Shown here: positions 1-9,129 of the stretch, piece by piece
Layout of the letters: each line of letters opens with the position of its first letter
Position numbering within the stretch: the stretch's first letter is position 1
DNA from: Advenella incenata
GTDB lineage: Bacteria > Pseudomonadota > Gammaproteobacteria > Burkholderiales > Burkholderiaceae_B
Assembly: GCF_004217095.1 (NCBI RefSeq)
Contig: NZ_SHKO01000001.1
Location: forward strand, 1,178,001 to 1,242,000
Length of the DNA: 64,000 bases
Direction of reading: 5' to 3'
Notes under the pieces: model-generated
What the model saw: only the letters and a program-made list of their open reading frames with translations
Databases searched by the model: none
What the model was told of the DNA's origin: nothing
Position numbers and translations under genes: made by a program

Positions 1-523
1 GCGACAGGTGAGTTTTTGCCTTAAGGTTGAACAGTTCCCCTGCCAAATGCTGTGCCGAACCGGGGCCTGCGGAAGCAAAGTGGGCAGGCTGGGCAGACTG
101 CCCGGCTTCAATCACGTCGGCGACATTTTGATATTCGCTCTGCGGGTTGACCACCAGCACATTGGGCACTTTGAGCAGCAACGAAACCGGTTCGAAATCT
201 GCTGCGCTGAATGACATTTTCTGGCGCAGCGCAAAATTCTGTGCAAAGTTCGAGGCATCCAGCATGATTGTGTAGCCATCCGGTTTGGCGCGCGCAACAT
301 AAGCGCCGCCGATCATGCCACCGGCGCCGCCTTTGTTTTCAATAACCACGGTCTGGCTCAGGGCTTTGCTCAGGCTGGGTCCGATGAGCCGGGCTACGGC
401 GTCAACCGTACCACCCGGTGGATAGGTTACGACCATCGTCACGGGTTTTTCAGGGTAGGCTGCATGCACAGCGCTGCCCAAAGACAGTGTGATGGCTGCC
501 AGTACCGTCTTGGATAATTTCAT
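1..523 (-). CDS. Bug-family (TctC-like) periplasmic solute-binding protein, partial
   Basis: This gene runs off the left edge; only the first 174 codons are present. The start is the ATG whose complement lies at 521-523. It encodes a short signal peptide (MKLSKTVLAAITLS then an Ala-His-Ala region), followed by the family hallmarks AYPEKPVT near residue 24, PPGGTVDAVAR, ENKGGAGG and a long segment ending in the SAGPGS region. These are typical of Bug receptors, which bind carboxylates in the periplasm for tripartite tricarboxylate transporters. Its start overlaps the stop of the amidohydrolase gene (ATGA), so the two are co-transcribed and translationally coupled. The ligand cannot be told, but is probably related to the substrate of the amidohydrolase. 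No membrane partner is visible next to it in the window. Confidence 0.9.
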   Translation of the reverse strand, partial: MKLSKTVLAAITLSLGSAVHAAYPEKPVTMVVTYPPGGTVDAVARLIGPSLSKALSQTVVIENKGGAGGMIGGAYVARAKPDGYTIMLDASNFAQNFALRQKMSFSAADFEPVSLLLKVPNVLVVNPQSEYQNVADVIEAGQSAQPAHFASAGPGSAQHLAGELFNLKAKTHLS

Positions 524-1353
524 TTGTCATCTCCTTTGATGTTATAGAAGGCTGCGGCCGTACGGTACAGAATATTCTGTCTGTCTCGCGGCTGCTGGAT
601 GTGCTGTAAGGCCCAATTAAGGCTGTCGCTGAACCGATGTTCGGTTTCATGCTGGGTATGGGGCCAGTCGCTTCCCCACATGAGTTTTTCTGATGAAAAC
701 GTACGGATAAAAAGTGACAGGAGCCTGTTCAGCGAATCGGCCTGCGGCTGCCTGAAGATGCGATAAATGGCCGAGACTTTGATAAAAATCCTGTCGTTAT
801 CGGCAAGCGATAAAAGATAGGCGAGCGGGTCTATCTGAAATGGCTGATCCATTGCCGGGCGGCCAAAGTGATCTACGACCAGCGCAACGTCATTGGCCAT
901 GATTGGCGCAATATAGCGCTCCAGCATCGACGATGGTGCATGCAGCTCTACGTGCATATCGAGCGCTTTGATGTGCGCAAACAGTTGCTGCCAGTGAGCC
1001 TGGTGCAAGTCCACAGTGCCTGCGCCAAACAGGTTCAGGCGTATGCCTTTGACGCGCTGCGCCCTCAATGCCACCAGTTCTTCGAGATGACAGGCCGGAT
1101 CCACCACCGCCACACCGACACAACGGCCCGCTGATTTGTGCAGTGCCTCAAGCATGTAGCTGTTATCGGTTCCAAGAAAACTGGGCTGAACCAGCACGCC
1201 ATATGCAACCTGATGCTGGTCCAGTAATGCCAGATACTGCTCCAGCGTAGCGTCGTAGTTGGGCGCATAACGACGCCCGGGCGCCAGTGGCAGGTCCCTG
1301 GAAAAAACGTGTGCATGGCTGTCAATAACTGCTTGCGGCATGATCATTCCCAA
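520..1353 (-). CDS. Amidohydrolase family 2 (TIM-barrel metal-dependent hydrolase)
   Basis: A 277-residue protein of the amidohydrolase-2 family, which includes 2-pyrone-4,6-dicarboxylate lactonase and related lactonases or decarboxylases. Visible features are the N-terminal metal-binding HAH motif (IDSHAHVF, about residues 11-18), the mid-barrel VKGIRLNL strand, ELHAP, VVDHFGRP with its conserved His, and a C-terminal LMWGSDWPHT with the catalytic-type Asp. Length fits the family. Two in-frame ATG codons (residues 1 and 4) compete as start. It is the first gene of an operon with the Bug-type receptor downstream and lies back to back with a LysR gene, so a LysR-controlled uptake-plus-hydrolysis unit for an aromatic or lactone-type acid is likely. 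Substrate unknown. Confidence 0.85.
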   Translation of the reverse strand: MGMIMPQAVIDSHAHVFSRDLPLAPGRRYAPNYDATLEQYLALLDQHQVAYGVLVQPSFLGTDNSYMLEALHKSAGRCVGVAVVDPACHLEELVALRAQRVKGIRLNLFGAGTVDLHQAHWQQLFAHIKALDMHVELHAPSSMLERYIAPIMANDVALVVDHFGRPAMDQPFQIDPLAYLLSLADNDRIFIKVSAIYRIFRQPQADSLNRLLSLFIRTFSSEKLMWGSDWPHTQHETEHRFSDSLNWALQHIQQPRDRQNILYRTAAAFYNIKGDDK

Positions 1354-1396
1354 TTGATATGACGGCTATTCTAGAGAATGAACGCATATTGATATA

Positions 1397-1426
1397 TTAT
1401 GTTTATGATAATTATTCATAACATAA
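1397..1426. promoter_or_regulatory. AT-rich imperfect inverted repeat, candidate LysR operator
   Basis: The 77-nt gap between the divergent amidohydrolase and LysR genes contains nested inverted repeats: outer arms TTATGTT and AACATAA, inner arms TATGA and TCATA. The dyad ends four bases before the LysR start codon. LysR regulators normally bind AT-rich dyads of the T-N11-A type between divergent genes, so this is a reasonable operator and autoregulation site, but this is inference. Confidence 0.45.
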
Positions 1427-1430
1427 TGAT

Positions 1431-2318
1431 ATGGAAATAAGTCAGATTAAATATTTTTTATCCGTTTTCGAGCTCGGTTCCATCAGTAAATCGGCCGATG
1501 CACTGGGTATGGCGCAGCCCGCCTTGAGTCAGTCGATTGCCCGCCTTGAAAAAAAGCTTGGCGTAGCGCTTTTTGTGCGATCAAGGCGTGGAGCAATGCC
1601 AACAGACGCTGCCCGCCTGATTTATGAGGATCTTAAGAAGGGCAGTTTTTTTCTTGACCAGGTCAGCCACAAAGTGCAAATGGCCAGATCCGGCTTTAGC
1701 GGCAATTTGAATATCGGGATTGTGTCGTCTGCGCTTTTCAATATCCTGCCGGCAGCACTGCGAAAACTGAAGGCGACTGCACCACAGTTGCATGTAACCT
1801 TACTGGAGCTCAGTAATGAGGAACAGGTCAGGCAAATTCACGAAGGCAGTCTGGATATTGCGCTGGTGCACTCGCCTGTCAACCTGGAAGGGCGTGTTCA
1901 CCAACTGACTGTATGCCGTGAAAAGCTGATCGCTGCGATACCCGAAAGTGCAGTCACTTTTAGCAAGGACAGTATCCGGCTGGAGGAAATCGCCCGTCAC
2001 GGATTGGTGCTTTATCCGGCCTCGCAATTGCCGGTTTTGCATACTGATATTCTCAATGCGTTTACCGGGTCCGGTCTGACAGTCAGTGTGAACCAATACG
2101 CAAATCGGACCCTGACCGTACTGGCCTGTGTTGCTGCAGGCCTGGGGGTCGGACTGTTGCCTAACTGGATCAGGTCTATCGGATTTGATGGCGTGCGCTT
2201 TTGTGACGTGGCCGATGAGGCATTGCCGGACCTGGATCTGGTGGCGTTGTTCACGGCCAAGCATCAGCCGATTGTGCGGGCCATGTTTGGCGATCGTGTG
2301 GGGGCCGTAGCCAGCTAG
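1431..2318 (+). CDS. LysR-family transcriptional regulator
   Basis: A 295-residue LysR regulator. The N-terminal winged helix-turn-helix is clear (MEISQIKYFLSVFELGSISKSADALGMAQPALSQSI pattern, helices over roughly residues 1-60, with the usual ARLEKKLGVALFVRSRRG). The rest is a two-lobed periplasmic-binding-protein-like effector domain, including GNLNIGIVSSA near residue 90 and AAGLGVGLLPNW near residue 240. It faces away from the amidohydrolase/Bug operon and also precedes the convergent tct operon, so it most likely controls the former in response to its substrate. Length is normal. Effector not predictable. Confidence 0.93.
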   Translation: MEISQIKYFLSVFELGSISKSADALGMAQPALSQSIARLEKKLGVALFVRSRRGAMPTDAARLIYEDLKKGSFFLDQVSHKVQMARSGFSGNLNIGIVSSALFNILPAALRKLKATAPQLHVTLLELSNEEQVRQIHEGSLDIALVHSPVNLEGRVHQLTVCREKLIAAIPESAVTFSKDSIRLEEIARHGLVLYPASQLPVLHTDILNAFTGSGLTVSVNQYANRTLTVLACVAAGLGVGLLPNWIRSIGFDGVRFCDVADEALPDLDLVALFTAKHQPIVRAMFGDRVGAVAS

Positions 2319-2459
2319 CCGCTTGCGCAGTGGCAAGCATCGTGTGCAGGAACCTGAAGATGGAGAGGGCACGGGGCCAGAGGCGCCCGGCGTTTGTGAT
2401 TGCCCCGTTGCCAGGCCTGACAGGCGCTGACAACGGTAGCAGGCAACAATAGCGTGGCG

Positions 2460-3950
2460 TTACGCAGCCTTGCGCAGCCTGCGCAAAACAATGGGCGCGA
2501 GCAGAAACAGTGCCGATACGGTCAGAATGACAATTGAAATTGGTGTTTCAACCAGCACTGCCGGATTGCCCTGGGCAGCTGCCAGCGCCGTGCGCAACTG
2601 GTTCTCGGCCATGGGACCCAGGATCAGGCCGATCAGGATGGGCGCAATGGGAAAGTCATAGACGCGCATGGCATAGCCCATTAGTCCCACAACGACCATG
2701 CAGGCCAGGTCAAAGGTCGATCCTGACACGCCCCAGATGCCAATCATGGCAAATACCAGAATGCCGGCGTACAGTTGCGGTTTGGGAATCAGCAGTAATT
2801 TGACCCACATGCCCACCAGCGGCAGGTTCAGAATCAGCAGCATGACGTTGCCAACATACAGGGAGGCAATCAGGCCCCAGATGAGTTCCGGGTTGGAGGT
2901 AAACAGAAACGGGCCGGGTTGCAGTCCGAAGTTCTGGAACGCCGCCAGTAAAATAGCCGCGGTGGCAGAAGTTGGCAGTCCCAGCGTCAGCAGGGGTACA
3001 AGCACTCCGGCGGCCGCAGCGTTGTTCGCCGCTTCTGGACCGGCAACGCCTTCAATGGCGCCGATGGTGCCGAATTCCTCTTTCTTTTTGCACAGTTTCT
3101 TTTCCAGCGTGTAGGACAGCATGGTTGGAATCTCGGAACCACCGCCGGGCAGGGCGCCCATGGGAAAGCCAATGGCGGTACCACGCAACCAGGGCATGAA
3201 AGAGCGTTTCCATTCCTCTTTTGTCATCCAGATGCCGCCCTTGATCGGCAAAATGTCGTCGCTTTGATGTCGGTAGCGGCTTGCGACATAAATAATTTCA
3301 CCGATTGCAAACAGCGACACCAGCACCACCGTGAGCTCCATCCCATCGAGCAGCGAGCTGGCGCCGAATGTCATGCGCGGCTGCCCGGTCATCTTGTCGA
3401 TGCCGATGACGCCCAGTGCCAGGCCGATGAACAGGGAAACAAAGCCGCGAACCCGTGAGGTTCCCATCACCACCGCAACGGACGTGAAGGCCAGTACGGT
3501 CAGCGCAAAATAGTCTGCCGGTTTGAAGTAGAACGCCAGCTCGGCAATGGAGGGCGCGGCAAAGGTCAGCAGGAGGGTTGCGATGGTGCCGGCCACGAAG
3601 GAGCCCACCGCCGCGGTGGCCAGCGCCGCCGCTCCGCGACCGGAGCGCGCCATTTTGTTGCCCTCCAGCGCGGTCATCATGGAGCCGGCTTCGCCGGGTG
3701 TATTGATCAGAATCGAGGTGGTGGAGCCACCGTACATCGCGCCGTAGAGAACGCCGGCGAACATGATGAAGGCCGAGACCGGCCCCACAGATACGGTTAC
3801 CGGCAGTAGCAGCGCAATGGTCAGTGCCGGGCCGATGCCGGGCAGGATGCCAATGGCAGTGCCAAGCACGGATCCGACCAGCGCCCAGAAAAGATTCATG
3901 GGTTGCAGGGCGATATCAAAGCCCTGCATTAATAAGCCGAAGGTATCCAT
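2460..3950 (-). CDS. tctA: Tripartite tricarboxylate transporter large membrane subunit TctA
   Basis: A 496-residue, very hydrophobic protein of the TctA family, the large (about 12-segment) subunit of tripartite tricarboxylate transporters. Family signatures include [21 protein letters not shown] near residue 30, [15 protein letters not shown] near residue 74, [19 protein letters not shown] near residue 260 and a [21 protein letters not shown] loop near residue 315. It follows tctB directly: the tctB stop lies immediately before its ATG. Transcription order is tctC-tctB-tctA. The complex imports citrate-like or other carboxylates using the ion gradient; the substrate is set by TctC. Confidence 0.96.
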   Translation of the reverse strand: MDTFGLLMQGFDIALQPMNLFWALVGSVLGTAIGILPGIGPALTIALLLPVTVSVGPVSAFIMFAGVLYGAMYGGSTTSILINTPGEAGSMMTALEGNKMARSGRGAAALATAAVGSFVAGTIATLLLTFAAPSIAELAFYFKPADYFALTVLAFTSVAVVMGTSRVRGFVSLFIGLALGVIGIDKMTGQPRMTFGASSLLDGMELTVVLVSLFAIGEIIYVASRYRHQSDDILPIKGGIWMTKEEWKRSFMPWLRGTAIGFPMGALPGGGSEIPTMLSYTLEKKLCKKKEEFGTIGAIEGVAGPEAANNAAAAGVLVPLLTLGLPTSATAAILLAAFQNFGLQPGPFLFTSNPELIWGLIASLYVGNVMLLILNLPLVGMWVKLLLIPKPQLYAGILVFAMIGIWGVSGSTFDLACMVVVGLMGYAMRVYDFPIAPILIGLILGPMAENQLRTALAAAQGNPAVLVETPISIVILTVSALFLLAPIVLRRLRKAA

Positions 3951-4487
3951 TCAGAAGCCCGCCAGGGGAAGAAAACCGCCCAGTTGCAGACCCAGGCGCG
4001 AAAAAAGAAACCAGCACACCGAGCCGAGTATGGCACCGGTGATAAGGTCGATGAGTGTCTTGTGCGAACCAAAAGCGCGCGCAACCAGCATGAACGACAG
4101 CATGGCGGTAATGGGCAAGCCCAGTGCTTCCATGGTGAGTGCCGGTACGATGGTAGCAGCAAGCGCGGTAAAGAAGGCTCGCTTGTCCATGGGCAGGTTG
4201 CCGGTGGCATTTTCGGTATCCTGCGCTTCGAAGCGTTCACCTCGCGCAATTTGGATCAACAGCAATATGCCCAGCAACAGCAGCCCACCGCCGGCAATGG
4301 TGACAAACATGCCGGGGCCGATAGCCGCGTACTGGGCCGTCGCTGGCAATGTGGTCGTGGCATACAGGCAGATGCAGCCCAGGATAATGACGGCAATGCC
4401 CAGCCACCAGGGCCGGGCGCCAGGCGCCGCAGCCTCTGGGGCCGCCGGCGTTACGCCTGCCGGCGATGGTGTTTCCTTATTTTGCAA
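3951..4487 (-). CDS. tctB: Tripartite tricarboxylate transporter small membrane subunit TctB
   Basis: A 178-residue protein with about four hydrophobic segments, the size and topology of TctB. After a short Pro/Ala-rich N-terminus, membrane segments start at WWLGIAVIILGCICLYATT (about residue 27), with others near residues 60-80, 105-125 and 140-165. The predicted start is a TTG at 4485-4487 with an AAGGA-type ribosome site about nine bases upstream inside the tctC 3' end, so it overlaps tctC by 11 bases and is translationally coupled. TctB is poorly conserved in sequence; identification rests on size, topology and position between tctC and tctA. Confidence 0.9.
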   Translation of the reverse strand: MQNKETPSPAGVTPAAPEAAAPGARPWWLGIAVIILGCICLYATTTLPATAQYAAIGPGMFVTIAGGGLLLLGILLLIQIARGERFEAQDTENATGNLPMDKRAFFTALAATIVPALTMEALGLPITAMLSFMLVARAFGSHKTLIDLITGAILGSVCWFLFSRLGLQLGGFLPLAGF

Positions 4488-5430
4488 GACCTGCGTCCTT
4501 CAGGATTTTGTTGATACGGTCACTTTCGTCTTTGATGAAGCTGCCAAACTCTGGCCCGGCCATGAAGAACTGGTCCCAGCCCTGGGTGGCCATGGTCTGC
4601 TTCCAGGCATCGCTCTCATTGAGTTTGGTAAACCGGTCAACCCAGACTTTGTAGTTTTCTTCGGGCATGTCCACTGAACCCAGAACGCCACGCCAGTTTG
4701 CCAGTTCCACATCGTAGCCGGCTTCCTTGAAGGTGGGCGCATCCAGCCCTTTCATGCGCTCTGCCGAGGTGATGCCTAGTATTTTGACGCGGCCGGACTT
4801 GGCAAATTGCTGAAATTCGGAGATGCCCGAGATGCCGGCCTTGAGCGTGCCGTTGACGATGCCGGTGACGGTATCGGCGCCGCCGGCCTGCGGAATGTAA
4901 TTGAGTTTATTAACCGCTGCGCCGCTCGCCTGGGCCAGCAGAGCCAGCGCGATATGATCCACGCCACCGGCCGATCCACCGCCTACCGGTGTGCCACCAG
5001 GATTTTCCTTGAGCGCCTTGGCAAAATCGGCCAACGTCTTGTAAGGAGAGTCTGGGCGTACTGCAAGCACCAGGTATTCTGCTGTCAGGCGTGCGACTGG
5101 CTTGAACTTGGACAGATCGACCGGCGATTTGTTAAGTGTGATTGCACCCACGGTAATGGCGCCAAACACGGCCAGGTTATCCGGCTTGCCGGTTGCGCCA
5201 TTCTGGAATTCAGCCAAGCCGATGGTGCCGCCGGCGCCGCCCTTGTTGGTGAAGTTTACGCTGCCGGTATAAATGCCGGCCTTGTTCATGGCCGAGAAGG
5301 CCTGCCGGCCTGTTCCATCCCAGCCGCCGCCGGGATTGGCCGGCAGCATGACGCTGACCTGTGCGCTGGCAGCTGCAGCAAAAAGTGTGGTGGCCGCAAT
5401 GCACGACCGCAGGATGGCTGATAGTTTCAT
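4477..5430 (-). CDS. tctC: Bug-family solute-binding protein TctC
   Basis: A 317-residue periplasmic receptor, first gene of the tctCBA operon. It has a Sec signal peptide (cleavage expected after AAAASA near residue 23), then VSVMLPANPGGGWDGTGR, NKGGAGGTIGLAEF and VGGGSAGGVDHIAL, which are family motifs at the usual spacing. It belongs to the TctC branch (PANPGGGWD instead of PPGGXXD), whose characterised member binds citrate. It captures a carboxylate in the periplasm and delivers it to TctAB. About 200 bp separate it from the next upstream gene; no clear promoter or operator could be named there. Confidence 0.95.
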   Translation of the reverse strand: MKLSAILRSCIAATTLFAAAASAQVSVMLPANPGGGWDGTGRQAFSAMNKAGIYTGSVNFTNKGGAGGTIGLAEFQNGATGKPDNLAVFGAITVGAITLNKSPVDLSKFKPVARLTAEYLVLAVRPDSPYKTLADFAKALKENPGGTPVGGGSAGGVDHIALALLAQASGAAVNKLNYIPQAGGADTVTGIVNGTLKAGISGISEFQQFAKSGRVKILGITSAERMKGLDAPTFKEAGYDVELANWRGVLGSVDMPEENYKVWVDRFTKLNESDAWKQTMATQGWDQFFMAGPEFGSFIKDESDRINKILKDAGLAK

Positions 5431-5630
5431 GTCCGCTCCGAATGGGGTTTGTTGTAATTGGTAATGATTTCAGTCAAGAATAGGTTGGATCAGGATGTAT
5501 TGTCAATAAGGGAAATGGAGCGGACAGCCAGGGGCCGCTCAAATGCAGGATAGTGGCGCTGCTGCGATGCACGGTGGGGCACCAGCCGCAAGGCAATGCG
5601 CAGCAGGCGTCTGTCGCCGTTACGTCCGGG

Positions 5631-6017
5631 TCAACTGGTGCTTCTGGCGCGAAACGCCTTGGCGCTCAGGCCTTCCTGAACACCCATATGCTCGGGTGCG
5701 ACATCGATCACCATCGTGCGGATGCAGGTGTCCGACACGTCCAGCGTAGTAACGGCCGCCTTGTTGATAGCAGCCATGAAATTGGCCTTGAGTTCATCGT
5801 CCCGGCCTGCGAGCAGGAAAGCCACGATGTTGACGAACTCGGCACCGATCTGGCCCGCGACAATCGAATCCTGCTGTTCAATTTCCTGCAGGGAAATACG
5901 GATGCTGGGCAAGGCCGCATTCAGCGTTTGCTCTATGACTTTGGTGGCATTTTGCAGGAAGGCGGTTTTCTGTTGCTGGCTGCGGCCGGCAGTGACCTGA
6001 ACTTGAAGAATGGGCAT
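5631..6017 (-). CDS. Fused 4-oxalocrotonate tautomerase-type protein
   Basis: A 128-residue tautomerase-superfamily protein. I start it at the internal ATG (6015-6017), not at a longer upstream start, because removal of this Met exposes the catalytic Pro-1 (PILQVQV). Numbering from Pro-1, Arg-11 and Arg-39 fall exactly where 4-oxalocrotonate tautomerase has its two catalytic arginines. The length is twice that of a single 4-OT unit, and a second beta-alpha-beta unit begins near EFVNIVAFLLAGRDDELK, so this is a fused dimer-like form. Family reactions are enol-keto tautomerisation or dehalogenation of unsaturated acids. Its lone position between tctC and dctA fits catabolism of imported acids; the substrate is unknown. 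Confidence 0.8.
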   Translation of the reverse strand: MPILQVQVTAGRSQQQKTAFLQNATKVIEQTLNAALPSIRISLQEIEQQDSIVAGQIGAEFVNIVAFLLAGRDDELKANFMAAINKAAVTTLDVSDTCIRTMVIDVAPEHMGVQEGLSAKAFRARSTS

Positions 6018-6324
6018 GATAGAAATGTCTCGTTTGAATGGAATGTGCTGTGAAATAGGGGCAGGGTTGGCACCCATCGCCTTTTGCGATTGTATCGGAA
6101 AGCCGGCCAGATGCCATCCATTGATGCGTTTTCAGTTTTCTTTAAGGTCACGAAAATTAATATATGGAAAACACGACAGTGACCGCTGTTGCTGTATTCA
6201 CGGATCGCCCCGCGTCAATGACTGTTCTGATTGCATTGTGCGGGTCCATTCAAATCATTTACGTATCGGCAACGGCAAGCAAGTGCGCTGACCGAAAATA
6301 TACACTTCCAGGAAACCAAATCAA
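6018..6324. other. Divergent intergenic region, tautomerase / dctA
   Basis: About 300 bases between two divergent genes. It must carry both promoters. A ribosome site AGGAAA precedes the dctA ATG by about eight bases. I saw no sigma-54 enhancer-type promoter, convincing operator palindrome or small gene; the open frames here run into the flanking genes out of frame. Confidence 0.5.
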
Positions 6325-7671
6325 ATGTTGTCTGCTGAAGAGCTTTCGGCCGAAGCGCCGCGTCAGCCCAAGCGCTGGTATCAAATTCTATATGTACAGG
6401 TAGTGATCGCCATTGTCCTGGGGGTGCTGCTGGGGCAGTTCTATCCACAGGTTGGCGAAAGCATGAAGCCGCTTGGCGATGCGTTTATCAAGCTGGTAAA
6501 AATGATCATTGCACCCGTCATATTTCTTACTGTCGTGACGGGGATTGCCGGCATGACCAATATGAAGACGGTAGGGCGCGTGGCTGGCAAGGCGATGCTT
6601 TATTTCATCACGTTTTCCACACTGGCGCTGATCATCGGTCTGGTAGTCGCCAACACGCTGCACCCTGGGTCCGGCCTGAATATTGACCCGAAAACGCTGG
6701 ATGCCGGCAAGGTGGCCACTTATGTAACCAAGGCGCATGACTCATCCATTGTCGGGTTTCTGATGAATATCATTCCTGACACCACGCTCAGCCCGCTGGT
6801 CAGTGGCGATATTCTGCAGGTGTTGTTTATTTCGGTACTGTTTGGCATCGCGCTGGCTGCAACCGGAGAACACGGCAAGCCTGTTTTTGATTTTTTCCAG
6901 CAACTGTCACGGCCGGTATTCAAACTGGTGGCTATTTTAATGAAGGCCGCGCCCATCGGCGCGTTTGGCGCCATGGCATTTACCATTGGCAAATACGGGA
7001 TCGCCTCTATTGGCAATCTGCTGTATTTGATCCTGACGTTCTATATTACCGCCGTGTTGTTCGTTGTGATTGTGCTGGGGCTGGTTGCACGGTACAACGG
7101 TTTTTCGATTTTCAAACTGGTGCGTTACATTAAAGATGAATTGTTTTTAGTGCTGGGTACCAGTTCATCGGAGGCGGCGCTGCCTACGCTGATGCAGAAA
7201 ATGGAGCGGGCCGGTTGCGCCAAGTCTGTGGTGGGACTGGTGATTCCTACCGGTTATTCTTTCAATCTGGACGGCACCAATATTTACATGACGCTGGCCG
7301 CGCTGTTCATTGCGCAAGCCTGCAACATCGAGCTTTCCCTGCAACAACAGGTTTTGCTGCTGCTGGTCGCCATGATCAGTTCCAAGGGCGCTGCGGGGGT
7401 GACCGGTGCCGGTTTTATTACATTAGCAGCTACACTGGCAGTGGTGCCTGATGTGCCTGTGGCAGGCATGGCCCTGATTCTGGGCATTGATCGTTTTATG
7501 TCCGAATGTCGCGCACTGACCAATCTGGTAGGCAATGCCTGCGCCACTATCGTGGTGGCCCGCTGGGAGAATCAGTTGGACACCCGGCAACTGGATGCTG
7601 CCTTGAACCAGCGATTGCCTGCACAGGTCGATGATGACCATATGATAGGCGCCGCGCAGGCGGCAGACTGA
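6325..7671 (+). CDS. dctA: C4-dicarboxylate/proton symporter DctA
   Basis: A 448-residue member of the dicarboxylate/amino acid:cation symporter (GltPh-like) family. It begins with [23 protein letters not shown] typical of DctA and has the two re-entrant-loop regions: [14 protein letters not shown] (serine-rich HP1, near residue 280) and [14 protein letters not shown] (HP2, near residue 355). The transport-site motif [18 protein letters not shown] lies between them, and [20 protein letters not shown] closes the core. It imports succinate, fumarate and malate across the inner membrane. It is monocistronic, ended by a strong stem-loop. No dctBD two-component genes are in the window, so its regulation cannot be read here. 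Confidence 0.97.
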   Translation: MLSAEELSAEAPRQPKRWYQILYVQVVIAIVLGVLLGQFYPQVGESMKPLGDAFIKLVKMIIAPVIFLTVVTGIAGMTNMKTVGRVAGKAMLYFITFSTLALIIGLVVANTLHPGSGLNIDPKTLDAGKVATYVTKAHDSSIVGFLMNIIPDTTLSPLVSGDILQVLFISVLFGIALAATGEHGKPVFDFFQQLSRPVFKLVAILMKAAPIGAFGAMAFTIGKYGIASIGNLLYLILTFYITAVLFVVIVLGLVARYNGFSIFKLVRYIKDELFLVLGTSSSEAALPTLMQKMERAGCAKSVVGLVIPTGYSFNLDGTNIYMTLAALFIAQACNIELSLQQQVLLLLVAMISSKGAAGVTGAGFITLAATLAVVPDVPVAGMALILGIDRFMSECRALTNLVGNACATIVVARWENQLDTRQLDAALNQRLPAQVDDDHMIGAAQAAD

Positions 7672-7759
7672 TCAGGAAATCGGTATCACGTTTAGACACC
7701 GTGTCTGGATACGGCGTCTGGCGGATGTTGGTGGTGAATCATCCGTAACATTCATGGAA

Positions 7760-7786
7760 AAAGGGGCACGATAAGCGTGCCCCTTT
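7760..7786. terminator. Bidirectional rho-independent terminator
   Basis: A perfect 11-bp stem (AAAGGGGCACG paired with CGTGCCCCTTT) with an ATAAG loop lies between the convergent dctA and DUF2817 genes. The A-run on the left and T-run on the right give a U-rich tail in either direction, so it probably ends both transcripts. Confidence 0.85.
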
Positions 7787-7805
7787 CATATTTCATTCAA
7801 GTCGG

Positions 7806-8945
7806 CTACTGATCGTTGCGTAGTGCGTGAACGGCGCGTTCCAGGATCTGGCGGGTTCTAAATTGCACCAGCGCCTGCCAGTCGGGGTCGGCCGGGAAGA
7901 AAAAGTCCAGCAGGCGCTGCTTGATCTTTTTGCCTTCGGCACTGGCAGGGTCGCCATGCAGATGCAGGAAATGATCGGCCAGCAAGGCCGGCTGCCCCAC
8001 CGATTGGCTGTCATAGGTGCCGCATTCGACAACCAGCTGAATAAATTGGCGGTCACTAAATAGCTTGACCATGGCCGCCGAGGTGTAGCCGGTGGCGGCG
8101 GCCGAGATACCCGTATCGCTGGCATTGTTGCTGCCGGTAATCACGGTATACAGCCATGGGCCGTATATGGACTGGGCGTGCGCGATGCCGGGATATTCCT
8201 GTTCGGCAATGGCCATGAGCATGGGGTGGCCAAACTGCCCGGCGCCGGTGTGCAGATCGAAGCTGATGACTTGCCTGGCGTGCGCCGGCAGATGCTCTTT
8301 CAGGATTTTATGCAGCGTGAGATTGGACCAGCTGGGTTTTTCGCCGCCATAATACAGGCCATCCCGATGGCGATATTGACCGGCTTCCACAATGTTCATC
8401 AGCGCAGCATAGCCTTTTTCTTGCACAGTCTGGCGCCAGCGCAGGTCCCGCGCTTTGCGCCTGGCAGCGTCACGGATATCGGTCGCAAATAGCTCATGAA
8501 CCGCTTCGTAGCCCGGATTGGCCGGCAACGGCTGGTCAAAATCCAGATAATTGCGATTCAGATCCATGTTGTCTTCATTGACCCGCCGCTTCCAGGAAGT
8601 ACCCCACGGATTGATCAGGTGAATGAACAAAATGCCTACGCCGGCAGCCGGGGAAACGTCCTGTTCCAGCAGAAAGCGGGTCTGGCAGATGGAGCCATAG
8701 TAACCCTCGACGCCATGCGTGCCGGACACCACCACTATCCATTTTTCGGCGTCGGGATCGCCGGCCACGGCCACGTCGGTGCACAGATTCTCGTTTTCCA
8801 CACCCTTGAGCGGGTGAGGGTAAGCGTGCAGGTGGGCGCCCCGGTGGTGGGCGGCCTTCAGGAACGAGGCGCGCAATTGCGAATAGGTCAGCTGGCCAGG
8901 CGCCAGCCGGAAAATGGGCAAATCTGCGGAATCGAAGGGAGTCAT
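7806..8945 (-). CDS. DUF2817 / M14-like zinc carboxypeptidase family protein
   Basis: A 379-residue protein of the DUF2817 family, related to zinc carboxypeptidases and aminoacylases. I use the internal ATG at 8943-8945 (MTPFDSADLP) because the longer frame adds 39 residues unlike the family. Likely zinc ligands are the His and Glu in SGTHGVEGYYG (about residues 75-85), preceded by the strand WIVVV, and the His in FDLHTGAGQFGHP (about residue 195). LNRNYLDFD is also typical. No signal peptide is visible, so it should be cytoplasmic. It lies back to back with an amino acid ABC transporter and may release amino acids from an imported conjugate, but the true substrate is unknown. Confidence 0.82.
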   Translation of the reverse strand: MTPFDSADLPIFRLAPGQLTYSQLRASFLKAAHHRGAHLHAYPHPLKGVENENLCTDVAVAGDPDAEKWIVVVSGTHGVEGYYGSICQTRFLLEQDVSPAAGVGILFIHLINPWGTSWKRRVNEDNMDLNRNYLDFDQPLPANPGYEAVHELFATDIRDAARRKARDLRWRQTVQEKGYAALMNIVEAGQYRHRDGLYYGGEKPSWSNLTLHKILKEHLPAHARQVISFDLHTGAGQFGHPMLMAIAEQEYPGIAHAQSIYGPWLYTVITGSNNASDTGISAAATGYTSAAMVKLFSDRQFIQLVVECGTYDSQSVGQPALLADHFLHLHGDPASAEGKKIKQRLLDFFFPADPDWQALVQFRTRQILERAVHALRNDQ

Positions 8946-9129
8946 GAGCGAATTCTCGGGCCCAAAGGCAAGAAAAACATGGGTTTCGGACAAAATCAGG
9001 AAGCGGGCGGGAAATTTATGCAAAAATCTCGTGTCCGCGCGTTGTAACCTGCCTGCAATCACACCAGTGAACCAGGGACAAGGCGTTATACTACTTCAAT
9101 TATTTACGATATGTTTCCCGGGGTTAGGA

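Noticed and set aside
3763-4677. 304-codon plus-strand frame opposite tctA, tctB and tctC
   Set aside because: It is a long antisense shadow across three genes; its Met/Pro/Arg-rich translation has no family features, whereas the minus-strand genes are unmistakable.
5430-5526. 10-bp inverted repeat TGTCCGCTCC / GGAGCGGACA spanning the tctC upstream region
   Set aside because: The arms are 77 bases apart; repeats of this size and distance are expected several times by chance in 64 kb, and one arm touches the tctC start codon.
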